A stretch of 45,434 bases of DNA from Planctomycetota bacterium (lineage in GTDB: Bacteria; Planctomycetota; Phycisphaerae; SM23-33): positions 1-45,434 of the forward strand of contig JAAYCO010000153.1 in assembly GCA_012729725.1 (NCBI GenBank), given 5' to 3'. Position numbers and translations under genes: made by a program. Each line of letters starts with the position of its first letter. Positions within the stretch are counted from its first letter, which is position 1. The notes beneath the pieces are model-generated. The model was given only the letters and a program-made list of their open reading frames with translations, was not told the DNA's origin and did no database searches. Positions 1 to 8,163 of the stretch are shown in pieces.

Positions 1-2681
1 GAGATCACGCCGTCGATGCTTCCCGAAACCTGCTTTGTCGTCTGCCCAAGACGCAAGCGGGCTTGGTCGAGGTCTATTCTGCCCTGCAGGCGCCAGGTTG
101 GGGCAGCACCGTCAGCGCGAGGCTTTGTAACCGATATGCTCGGTAGTGCTATGCTGCACTTGCCGCCCTGCTCAACCAGATTCCTTGCCGGCAGTGATAT
201 CGCATCAAGGCATGAAATCAGCCCGGCATCAATTGCTAAATGTGCAGCTTGAACTGAAAGTTCCGCCTGGCTGGAAGACTGGCCCTGCCTAATATAGCCA
301 CCTACGTATATATCACCAGAAGGCCCATGTGAAACCAGATTCTCCAAGGCCACGTTTCCGGGAGTAATGTTGATGGTTCCTCGCACATCCCGCAGGACAT
401 AAGGAAAATGCTTGTGAGTGATCTCCATGCCTCTGGCGTTAATGATACAGCTATAGTCGGCCGGGGCCTGGGCGGCTTGCTTGTAGTGAAGACTGACATC
501 CGCTGGGCCAAGGACTGAAACCTCATCTGCGATCGGCGCATCGCCCGACTTGATTGCAGCCAGCACGTCAGGCCCAAACTGGACATCCTGAGCTTCAATC
601 TGAAGCTCAACCGGCGAGCCGTCAGCGGCATAATCAAACCGGCCGGCAAGAATGATCTTGGCGTTGTCATGCCTGCCCGAGAGCGCCTTGATGGTCATTC
701 CACTGCTGTCGAAGACCAGCACCCCGGCGGCGTTTTCGACCTTGTACGGGAACTGCTTGTCATTGAACGTCACATTCTCGACGTGCGCAACCACCTCATG
801 CTTGAGCGGGCCTCCGGATTTTTTGCGGATCACGCCACTGATGTAATCAGCCCAGCCGCTCAATTCAAAACGTTGAAAGGCCTGCTGTCCAACCGCGCCA
901 AGCGCATCAGCCAGGCGGCTGTCCAGCGGAACTCGGCCCTTGAGGGTCAAATCAACTTCATCGACGCCGCCGCTTTTCCAACTTATGCTGCCGTCCATTG
1001 TCAGCTTTCTGCCATCAAAGGACGCCTCGATGAATTTGATGACCGTGTGATCGCGGTCGATGTGCGCCTGAGCGAATACATTCTCAACCCGGTAAGGAAA
1101 ACCGTCATACTCGAGTGATGCTCCGCCATCCAGGTCTATGTCGACTTCCACATCCGGTTGGGCCGATGATGATTCGGCGTGAACATAAACCTTGGTATTC
1201 CCCACGCCTTCAGGGCCCAGAGCCATGTAATGCATGCGCACGCCTTCGGGCAGGGCAGCAGCAAGCTGATCGTCCAGAGGCACGTTCATGCCGACGACCC
1301 GTACGTCAAAGGCCCCGTCCCCAGGGTAAACCTCGGCTGCAACATCCACTTGAGAACCGCGGCGGGCGCCACGGAGGTCCACTTTGGTTAAAGTGTTATC
1401 GAAGGTGATGCTTCCGCGGACATCTTCTAGCGGATAGGGAAAAGCGCTGGCAACAGCCTTCACTGATCGCGGTTGCACCTGCCCCCGGTAGACCATCCGC
1501 CCGCCCTGCGACCGCGACGCAAAGACCTCGCCATCAAGAACTCCTTCAACCTGAACGACCTTGTTCAGCTCGCCAAGAATCTCCGCGGGCCGGCCTCTGA
1601 TCTGCTCCATCGGCAACAGGAGATCCTTGAACGCGACGCGAAGCTCATATGCGCTCTGGTCTTCATACCCGCGATACATGCCGCTGACCGAGAACTGCCC
1701 CCTGCCCTGGCCGTTGATTCGCCCACTGACGTTTTCCAGCAGGATTCCGTTCTTATCCAATCGAATCGCGCCTTCGACCTCGTGAAGCTCCAAGCCGCCT
1801 TCGTCGGGAGGCAGACGCAAGGATATTCGCCTGAGCGTGGCGACAAGAACACCCTCGCCGGTGGCTGGTTCCCATGTGCCTTCGACCGCTATGGGGCCCG
1901 AGATGTGGTAGCGGTCCTTCAATTCGCCGTACTGCTGCAAGAGCGTCCGATCAAGCCCCGCCATGTCTATCATGGAACCGCCAAGAAGCTGGATCTTGCC
2001 GGTGATCACGTCCATGCGCATGCTGGCGAGCGTGCCGCCTTGCTGCTCTTCAAGCGTAATCTGATAATCGCTTTGACCAACCGGGAAGCCCGAGATGTTC
2101 ATGTTGTACGCTTTGCGGTGAATGCGCAAACCTTCAAGCTGTTCCGCCAGAAGCACCCTGCCGTTTCGAACCACAAGTTGCGGCAGAGCGCCAGGCGGCG
2201 CCGACGGCATCTGCTGCTGGTGGCTGCGTTGAAAAAGTTGCGCCTCGAGATAGGTTTGAGAGGCGACGTCGTAAGTGAGATTCACCACCGGCTCAATGCA
2301 GGATATTTCGGATACCTCAAGCCGTCCGCCCATTAGCAGCGACCATGGCCTATGGCGAAGCACCACGGATTGGGCGACAAACAGCGGCTGGTCCTCGCCC
2401 GGCACAAATAATCGAACGTTTCTAAGGTAGATGCCGCCAAAAAGGCTGAATTTGGCTTCGCCCACATCTGACCGGCCGCCCGTGAGAGAGGCCAGGTATG
2501 CGCTGGCCTGGGTGCGTATCCGGGCATCGTTGGTCAGGCGCCAGTATACTGAAGGTATGCTGACAAGCAGCAGCAACAACAGCACGCCCATTCCTCGGCG
2601 TCGCGGAGACACGTACCGCCAGAACCTGGGTCTGGGCCTGGGCGGGTGCATGCGGGCAAGTTTTAGAAGCAGACCGATCAT
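1..2681 (-). CDS. AsmA-like envelope repeat protein, 3' end beyond the window
   Basis: The reading frame is open from an ATG at 2681 to the window edge: 893 residues with no stop, so the C-terminus is missing. An in-frame TAA lies 12 bases upstream of the ATG, which fixes the start region. A basic N-terminus of about 30 residues precedes one hydrophobic segment (about 31-47), as in inner-membrane-anchored AsmA/TamB/YhdP-type proteins. The rest is beta-rich. A motif FPYxxx(D/N)(V/A)xG recurs at residues 414, 528, 644 and 759, a period of 114-116, and a weaker copy without FPY lies near 301. Known relatives form long beta-grooves that carry phospholipid between membranes or limit outer-membrane biogenesis. 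That role is inferred here; no catalytic motif is visible. It is last in the minus-strand run after the UvrC-like gene. Confidence 0.75.
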   Translation of the reverse strand, partial: MIGLLLKLARMHPPRPRPRFWRYVSPRRRGMGVLLLLLLVSIPSVYWRLTNDARIRTQASAYLASLTGGRSDVGEAKFSLFGGIYLRNVRLFVPGEDQPLFVAQSVVLRHRPWSLLMGGRLEVSEISCIEPVVNLTYDVASQTYLEAQLFQRSHQQQMPSAPPGALPQLVVRNGRVLLAEQLEGLRIHRKAYNMNISGFPVGQSDYQITLEEQQGGTLASMRMDVITGKIQLLGGSMIDMAGLDRTLLQQYGELKDRYHISGPIAVEGTWEPATGEGVLVATLRRISLRLPPDEGGLELHEVEGAIRLDKNGILLENVSGRINGQGRGQFSVSGMYRGYEDQSAYELRVAFKDLLLPMEQIRGRPAEILGELNKVVQVEGVLDGEVFASRSQGGRMVYRGQVQPRSVKAVASAFPYPLEDVRGSITFDNTLTKVDLRGARRGSQVDVAAEVYPGDGAFDVRVVGMNVPLDDQLAAALPEGVRMHYMALGPEGVGNTKVYVHAESSSAQPDVEVDIDLDGGASLEYDGFPYRVENVFAQAHIDRDHTVIKFIEASFDGRKLTMDGSISWKSGGVDEVDLTLKGRVPLDSRLADALGAVGQQAFQRFELSGWADYISGVIRKKSGGPLKHEVVAHVENVTFNDKQFPYKVENAAGVLVFDSSGMTIKALSGRHDNAKIILAGRFDYAADGSPVELQIEAQDVQFGPDVLAAIKSGDAPIADEVSVLGPADVSLHYKQAAQAPADYSCIINARGMEITHKHFPYVLRDVRGTINITPGNVALENLVSHGPSGDIYVGGYIRQGQSSSQAELSVQAAHLAIDAGLISCLDAISLPARNLVEQGGKCSIALPSISVTKPRADGAAPTWRLQGRIDLDQARLRLGQTTKQVSGSIDGVI

Positions 2682-2724
2682 GCTCGCTTCCGATTATATG
2701 CTAATCGCCGCCCGGCATGAACAG

Positions 2725-3876
2725 TCACTGGGCCGGCCCCGTGTCTTGATCCGCCTGCTTCTTTGGCTGGGGCAGCTTCATCTCCTCCGCAGCCGACTCT
2801 ATTGCCGCCGCGAGGTCTTGTGCTGAAAGACCGTCATGATATCTGATGATGATGCCGCCGCGTCTTGGTGGCGAGAACAGATAGTGGCTCACAAGGCCCA
2901 TCCGCCGGCGCATAAAACCTGCATCCCCAAACGGCCCGGGAGAAAACGACCCCCGCAATCGCAACAGATCCTCCAAAAATTGAGGCTCAGGCGGGTATTT
3001 CAGCACCGGCCCGTGTTCTACTGCGCCAAGCTCCACGAAGAACGTGCAAAGCTCTCGCGGCTTAGGCCCGTGTTCAATCATGAGGAATCGGAATTCCTCC
3101 GCGGGCCGAACGCGGGCAAACCTGGCATCGTCAAACTGCTTCAGTCGCTCCAGCCGGAGCTTGTCCGCGGCGGCCTTCTCAAATTGAAGCTCTCGGGCGG
3201 ATTCCCGCATCCTATCCTCCAGGCGCCTAACGATGGGGGAACTGTCCTTGGTCACCGCGAATGCACAGACCTCCGCAACCGCTTGACGGTAAGCCCCAGC
3301 CGAGATGCTGCCGTCGCACGGCGAGAGGCACCTGCCCATCTGGCCGTACGAGCACTGCCGGCCGTGAGGCGACGAACGCAGGCACTTGATATCGCGGCAA
3401 AGATCGAAAGCATCCTGCAATGCGTCAATGAAACTGCCGGCGCTTCTGCCGTCGGGAAACGGACCCAGATACCTGCCCCGCTTGCCGAACACGTCGCGCG
3501 TCCGTGTAAAACAGGGATAATCCTGCTCCAGATCGACGTGAACAAACCAGGCCGGCTTCCATGCCAGCATGCCCGCGTACTCGTCGGGCCACATAACACG
3601 AGCCAAATCCAGATAGTCCAGATCTGTCTGAAAGTGGCTGTGTGATCGCTTCCACGCGATGCGCCGCACAATGTTGTGCAGATCGGGCTGGCGAGATAGC
3701 TCCTGCTGATCGGGATCTCTGAGGCGATTTGCAGTTCGCCGGCGCATGTCGGCGGCCGGCAGCAGCAAGATGGGACGGTCGCCTTCCGCCAGAAGCACAA
3801 CGATGCCTCTTTTGGCGGGCAAGGCAGCGAGATCGTCGTCCGACACCGGCGGGCGGACTTCCCGCTGAGCGTCCAC
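2725..3876 (-). CDS. UvrC-like protein lacking the nuclease domains
   Basis: A 383-residue protein with a GTG start. Its middle matches the UvrC region after the GIY-YIG domain: YLGPFPDGRSAG, then a Cys-containing stretch with GRCLSPCDG, then a UVR-like helix pair near residues 225-260 (RELQFEKAAADKLRLERL). The N-terminus (about 19-50, LPAKRGIVVLL) sits where the GIY-YIG nuclease should be, but the first Tyr and the second YVG-type motif are replaced; one Arg-rich turn (DMRRRTANRL) remains. The C-terminal RNase H-like nuclease and helix-hairpin-helix of full UvrC (about 600 residues) are absent. By family it should contact UvrB or DNA, but cutting activity looks lost. A regulatory or scaffold role is a guess. 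It lies 63 bases after the FabZ-like gene. Confidence 0.75.
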   Translation of the reverse strand: MDAQREVRPPVSDDDLAALPAKRGIVVLLAEGDRPILLLPAADMRRRTANRLRDPDQQELSRQPDLHNIVRRIAWKRSHSHFQTDLDYLDLARVMWPDEYAGMLAWKPAWFVHVDLEQDYPCFTRTRDVFGKRGRYLGPFPDGRSAGSFIDALQDAFDLCRDIKCLRSSPHGRQCSYGQMGRCLSPCDGSISAGAYRQAVAEVCAFAVTKDSSPIVRRLEDRMRESARELQFEKAAADKLRLERLKQFDDARFARVRPAEEFRFLMIEHGPKPRELCTFFVELGAVEHGPVLKYPPEPQFLEDLLRLRGSFSPGPFGDAGFMRRRMGLVSHYLFSPPRRGGIIIRYHDGLSAQDLAAAIESAAEEMKLPQPKKQADQDTGPAQ

Positions 3877-3939
3877 CAGGTTGGTCCATCCAGTATTACT
3901 CAGATTCGCCGCCCTTGCACCGAACAGCGCTCGCCTGCG

Positions 3940-4413
3940 TCAGAGCCACATGCCTGTAATCAGGCCTTCGAACACCATCTCGCCGTTCACGAAACCCTGA
4001 GTTGCGCCAATGCACCGTCTGGGACGCATTTCGACCATTTTGCCAATCATAATCAGGCGGTTGCCGGGAACAACGGTTCCACGGAATCGCACCTGATCAA
4101 CGCCGGAGAAACCAAGAAAACCGGAGTTGCCGGTGGCGGTGCTGGCAAAATAGCTAACCAGTTGCGCAGCCGTTTCTATCATCAACACGCCCGGAAAAAT
4201 CGGCCTGCCCGGGATGTGGCCTCTCACCCAGAACTCGTCATCCCGCACATCGCGGAACCCGGCCATTTCGCCTGCCTGGTGATCCATGTGGAACGCGCCG
4301 TCGAGCAACTGAAACTCGAACCGGTGCTTGTTGACCTTGTATATGTCATCCTGACTGATGAGAACACGGTTAAGATCAAGCGACTGCCAATCAAATAGGT
4401 TTTTCGGGGGCAT
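3940..4413 (-). CDS. FabZ/FabA-like 3-hydroxyacyl-ACP dehydratase, hot-dog fold
   Basis: I place the start at the ATG at 4413, which has AAGAGGATC just upstream and gives 157 residues, the usual FabZ size. The frame is open to 4485 but the extra residues look non-homologous. The key motif RGHIPGRPIFPGVLMIE carries the His and, further on, the Glu that form the FabZ active site across the dimer. The later part (VDQVRFRGTVVPGNRL) matches the hot-dog strands with the conserved Phe/Arg turn. The expected reaction is dehydration of 3-hydroxyacyl-ACP in fatty-acid or lipid A acyl supply. HIPG instead of HFPG suggests a divergent member, so an accessory dehydratase for an unusual lipid is also possible. 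It follows mnmE by 80 bases. Confidence 0.8.
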   Translation of the reverse strand: MPPKNLFDWQSLDLNRVLISQDDIYKVNKHRFEFQLLDGAFHMDHQAGEMAGFRDVRDDEFWVRGHIPGRPIFPGVLMIETAAQLVSYFASTATGNSGFLGFSGVDQVRFRGTVVPGNRLIMIGKMVEMRPRRCIGATQGFVNGEMVFEGLITGMWL

Positions 4414-4493
4414 AACGATCCTCTTCGTTTTTCCTGTACGATTCAAACTATCAGAGGACTCCGGAACAATCAAGCCGCTCTTCAACGCAGCCG

Positions 4494-5852
4494 CTACTTG
4501 CCGACACAGAACCGCTCGAAGATCCGCCCAAGCACATCATCGCTGACTATTCGTCCACTAATCGATCCAAGCTCCGCAAGCGCGCCTCGCAGATCCTGCG
4601 AAACAAGCTCGGCGACATCCGATACTTCGGCCGCGCCGCGCAACAGCGAAGCCGCACAAAGCGAAAGCTCCCCGGCCTGCGATAGTGCACGCTTCTGGCG
4701 ATGGTGAAGACCCAACGCCTCCGAACAGCCGGTATTCAGGTGCAGACAATCACAAATGCGAGCTTTCAGCAGGTCAATTCCTTCCAGAGTTCTGCACGAG
4801 ATCATCACGTCCCACGCGCCGTCATTGGGCCGGCGCAGGTCCACCTTGTTCGCGACTTTCAGAACCGGGCAATCGTAATCTTCAGGCGGCTCAAGGCCAT
4901 CGCCGTCCGGCGCGGATGCGTCGGCAAGCAGAATGATCATATCCGCCGACGAGAGCGCAGCGCGGGCAGCCTCCTGCGCCGCAGCCGCGATTGCGTCGCG
5001 GGCATCCGTCACCAAACCCGCAATATCCTGAAGCATCACGCTTGAACCGTGCGGAGTCTGCATCTCGACAGACAGAACGTCTCGGGTTGTGCCCGCCAGA
5101 GCCGACACTATCGCCCGCGGAGTTCCGCTCAACACGTTGAGAAGCGAGCTCTTGCCCGCGTTAGGCCTGCCTATGATGACGACCCGCGGCAACTGGCCAA
5201 TCTCAGAGATGTCGGTCGAGTTCTCTGTTATTCGCTTCAGCTCGAGGGCCACCAAATCAAGGCGATTGGCAAGCTCCGCCGGCACGACAACATCTATCAA
5301 CTCGTCCCCAAGATCAATCGAAGCCTCCACCTCTGCAAGAACATCGGCTATTGCCGACGCAGCGGATGCACAAAGGCGACTTGTGCGGCCCTGCAACGCG
5401 GCAATGGCGGATCGAAGCTGCGCCTCGCCTGAAGCATGTATCACGTCAGAGACAGCCTGCGCCTGCGACAGATCGATCCTGCCGGAAAAAAAGGCCCGCG
5501 CGGTGAATTCGCCGGGCCCGGCCTCTCTGGCGCCGAGTCGTATTAATGAATTCAGCAACGATTCGGCCCCTGCCGCCGGACCGGGTATGTGCAGTTCCAC
5601 CATGTCTTGACGGGTATAGCTTCTGGGCCGGCGGAAGATGTAGACGACCGCCGGAAGTTCAATCGAACCCGTTTGCACTATGCCAACGCGCGAGCGAAAA
5701 CCTGGGCTGTCCACAATCGCCGAAGGCGAGTCCGAGATGAACAGACTGTCGGCAATCTCCAGGGCCCGCGGTCCCGATAGGCGCACTATGGCCCTGCCGG
5801 CAGAACCGGCGGACGAGGATATGGCCGCTATCGTGTCATCAAGCTCGAACAT
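4494..5852 (-). CDS. mnmE: tRNA uridine-5-carboxymethylaminomethyl modification GTPase MnmE
   Basis: The 452 residues from the ATG at 5852 begin MFELDDTIAAISS, the usual MnmE N-terminus; the open frame reaches 5906 but the extra 18 residues are not family-like. Order: the N-terminal folate-binding domain (AGRAIVRLSGP and LHIPG), a helical domain split by the G domain, then the G domain with GRPNAGKSS (P loop), AGTTRD (G2), DIAG (G3) and NKVD (G4). The protein ends in FCVGK, the C-terminal Cys motif needed for activity. MnmE works with MnmG to install the cmnm5 group at U34 of several tRNAs. It is 50 bases downstream of the glycan locus and probably shares its transcript or has a promoter in that gap. 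No sign of damage. Confidence 0.95.
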   Translation of the reverse strand: MFELDDTIAAISSSAGSAGRAIVRLSGPRALEIADSLFISDSPSAIVDSPGFRSRVGIVQTGSIELPAVVYIFRRPRSYTRQDMVELHIPGPAAGAESLLNSLIRLGAREAGPGEFTARAFFSGRIDLSQAQAVSDVIHASGEAQLRSAIAALQGRTSRLCASAASAIADVLAEVEASIDLGDELIDVVVPAELANRLDLVALELKRITENSTDISEIGQLPRVVIIGRPNAGKSSLLNVLSGTPRAIVSALAGTTRDVLSVEMQTPHGSSVMLQDIAGLVTDARDAIAAAAQEAARAALSSADMIILLADASAPDGDGLEPPEDYDCPVLKVANKVDLRRPNDGAWDVMISCRTLEGIDLLKARICDCLHLNTGCSEALGLHHRQKRALSQAGELSLCAASLLRGAAEVSDVAELVSQDLRGALAELGSISGRIVSDDVLGRIFERFCVGK

Positions 5853-5902
5853 GTCTGAACGATAGCAAATCTGGCGGGCACTTGTCGATGGTTGCCAGGC
5901 CG

Positions 5903-7453
5903 TCAAGCCAGCGTGATGATGCGGCCACGCGGTATGCCGGCGCGGACCGCAACGCGCAAAGCATCATCGATGCCTGCAAAGGCAGCAATAATTATCATGT
6001 CCTCGGCACGTGCAATGTCCTGTATTTTTCTGACAGGCAGGCCGTTAACTACCGCCGCTTCCGCATGGAGCGGCACTATGCCGCTTATCGCTATGCCGGC
6101 AGCAGGGGCCAATCGCTTTATTATCTCGACCTCATCGCCCTGCCCCAGCACGACTACTTCTTGTGCACCTTCTTGAGCTGCGTAGGCAAGTGCAAGCCAG
6201 CACTGACGCGCCCAGTGTCGGTTGTATTGTCGTATCCTTTTGAAGAACCCGATGGTGGCTTGAAGCAGTCTGATCGCGTTGCGAAATGCCCCTTTTCCCC
6301 GCCCCCTGCCGATATAGGCGGCAGCCTGTCGCTTCACAACGAACTGCCGCAGCATTATGCGCCCCAGCGTAGGCAAGATCCGCACCTTGTGCTTGAGACT
6401 GCATCGTCTGCCGAATGGCGAAGGAGGCCGAATGATGCGCATGCTTCTGCCGCCGTCGCTCTCCACGTTCAGCTCGATCCTACGGCAGCCGACCGAGTAC
6501 ACTACCGACCCGCGATGAGCCACTGCCGCCAGTTGTTGTGCCCACTGCGCCGGCGGGGTGAAGCTATCGGGCCCGGTTTCACGTCCCATGCGCAATGCCT
6601 CAATGGCCGGGTGCTCCACAAACGGCATGACTCTGCCGGTTTGCCTGGCGATCAGCGCCCGCTTTGAAACCAGCAAACCATCATGAGGCCCGATGAAATT
6701 CCTATGACCGTTTTCGCCGGGGTGCCAGACATGGTAGAGCCATTCGCGGTCATGCCATCGCTCTCGCTTGCCGGCGTTCACCAGCCGCCATGTCATCTCG
6801 TAGAAGCCGCAGACGTGGCCGAGGTAGTCCATGTGCATGTCGGACCCGCCAATGCCGATCAAACTGCTGCGCAATGCAGCCATGCACGCGCCGTAATTGC
6901 GCATGTGCAGAAGGTCCGAGCGGTCGAGAAGTCCAGTAGGCTTGCCGTTAAGCCAGTTTATGCTGCCAACGCCGGTTATCTCGCGAAGCGGCGGGTTGTT
7001 GAAAGGATAAAACCTGCTGTCGCTGTTGCGAACCTCGTCGAAGTGAAGAACAATATCCCCGTTTTCATCAAAGGCGTTGAGAATTGATTCCACGAACGTG
7101 CGCCGCATCATTGCATCACTGTCCGCGAAGCACACTATTTGCCCCCTGGCAAGCATCAGCCCGGCATTGAGCATCATGTGCTTGTGGTAGCAGAGCCCAG
7201 GCGGCATCTCGAGCACTGCTGCGATGTCAACCGCTCTTGCGGAAGCCGCCGGGCAATCAGAACGCAGCTTGTTCTTCAGGCACTCTGAGAGCTGGTTGTA
7301 GTACTCCACCCAGATGATCTCGTACCTCTCTCGCGGAACGGACTGATTCGCAAGGCAATCCAGCACGTGCGCGCTTTGTCTGCACGACCAGTCCAGCAGT
7401 ACGACGCTGACTTGCGGATTCGGGCCGACACGAGCCTGGAATTCAATCCTCAT
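5903..7453 (-). CDS. Glycosyltransferase family 2 with C-terminal Rossmann-like domain
   Basis: 516 residues. Residues about 14-270 are a GT-A fold: a first strand VSVVLLDW, the DxD-type motif FADSDA at 109-114, and HMRNYGAC and FIGPHDG further on. These are shared almost motif for motif with the GT2 part of the gene at 13256-15286, so the two are paralogues. Residues about 430-516 are a separate small Rossmann-like domain (EVVVLGQGDEVEI, then GLPVRKIQDI and DMIIIAAFAG), like the tails of the two methyltransferases at 9619-12432. The acceptor and donor sugars cannot be read. Its ATG overlaps the previous stop (ATGA, 7450-7453), so it is translationally coupled within the glycan operon. It is the last gene of the locus. 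Confidence 0.85.
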   Translation of the reverse strand: MRIEFQARVGPNPQVSVVLLDWSCRQSAHVLDCLANQSVPRERYEIIWVEYYNQLSECLKNKLRSDCPAASARAVDIAAVLEMPPGLCYHKHMMLNAGLMLARGQIVCFADSDAMMRRTFVESILNAFDENGDIVLHFDEVRNSDSRFYPFNNPPLREITGVGSINWLNGKPTGLLDRSDLLHMRNYGACMAALRSSLIGIGGSDMHMDYLGHVCGFYEMTWRLVNAGKRERWHDREWLYHVWHPGENGHRNFIGPHDGLLVSKRALIARQTGRVMPFVEHPAIEALRMGRETGPDSFTPPAQWAQQLAAVAHRGSVVYSVGCRRIELNVESDGGRSMRIIRPPSPFGRRCSLKHKVRILPTLGRIMLRQFVVKRQAAAYIGRGRGKGAFRNAIRLLQATIGFFKRIRQYNRHWARQCWLALAYAAQEGAQEVVVLGQGDEVEIIKRLAPAAGIAISGIVPLHAEAAVVNGLPVRKIQDIARAEDMIIIAAFAGIDDALRVAVRAGIPRGRIITLA

Positions 7454-8163
7454 GCCACGCCTCGTATTTGTCCCGCCAGCCGGTGCGCTATGAGCTCTCT
7501 TCGCGTGTTAAGGGCAATGAAGGCAAGCTCGTCGCTGGCCATGCACGGCTTACGATAGGTCGTGTCGAACTGGGCCTTTCCGGCCTCATGGTGAAGATGC
7601 TCGATGACCACATCCGGCAGATACGCCAGGCGGTTGTGCCCTAGCGCCCGAAGCTTCTGGAAGATATCGAATAGATGCACGTCCACATAATCCCTGTGAT
7701 AATCTGAGGGACATATCGTTTCCATCAATTCGCACAATTTGCGGCTGAGCACGGGGAAATTGGGCATTGTCTGCCGGCGGAACAAGTCGTTGCACCAGAC
7801 CAGCACAATGCCATCCTCATATGTGTCCAGGACGTCCGCGATGGCGGCGTCCCAGCCGCTGGTGCGGAACACGGCATCATCGTTTATCAGCATGAATGCC
7901 CTGCCGCGAGCCTGGGCGGCGCAAGTCCTGATCATTGTTCCCATGGTCTGGCGCGGGCCGATAACCGTGTGAGTTTGCAGGTGCGTCGCATCAGCAACGG
8001 GGCATTGCTGATCGTCGTCATCCATGTACATGATCACTTCCAGCCTGCTGAGTCGAGATGCCGTCTGGATCAGGCTGGCGAAGAACCGTTTAAGCATGCT
8101 GTGTCGGCCGCGCGTGGGCAGAATCAGGCTGAGGTCTGCATCATGTCGGTCTTCAACTTGCAT
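7450..8163 (-). CDS. Small glycosyltransferase-like protein (GT-A fold)
   Basis: I choose the ATG at 8163 (237 residues), which overlaps the radical SAM gene by 11 bases; an alternative start at 8196 would overlap by 44. The first strand DLSLILPTRGR and the following helix are typical of GT-A family 2 enzymes, with YMDDDDQQCP and later MLINDDAVF as candidate DxD-type metal sites. The middle (GIVLVWCNDLF, DYHRDYVDVHLFD) and the pattern VVIEHLHHEAGK resemble the acceptor side of such enzymes. It is shorter than most GT2 proteins and has no membrane segment. Function inside the pathway is unknown; transfer of one sugar during glycan assembly is the likely job. It is coupled to its neighbour by ATGA. 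Confidence 0.75.
   Translation of the reverse strand: MQVEDRHDADLSLILPTRGRHSMLKRFFASLIQTASRLSRLEVIMYMDDDDQQCPVADATHLQTHTVIGPRQTMGTMIRTCAAQARGRAFMLINDDAVFRTSGWDAAIADVLDTYEDGIVLVWCNDLFRRQTMPNFPVLSRKLCELMETICPSDYHRDYVDVHLFDIFQKLRALGHNRLAYLPDVVIEHLHHEAGKAQFDTTYRKPCMASDELAFIALNTRRELIAHRLAGQIRGVA

Noticed and set aside
1473-2336. Plus-strand open frame of 287 codons
   Set aside because: Lies antisense to the AsmA-like gene, has no family features and matches the GC-rich shadow pattern.
6450-6520. Possible sixth copy of the shared module in the GT2 at 5903-7453 (HRGSVVYSVGC near residue 313)
   Set aside because: The invariant Asn and Ala are missing, so the likeness to the sulfotransferase tail is too weak.
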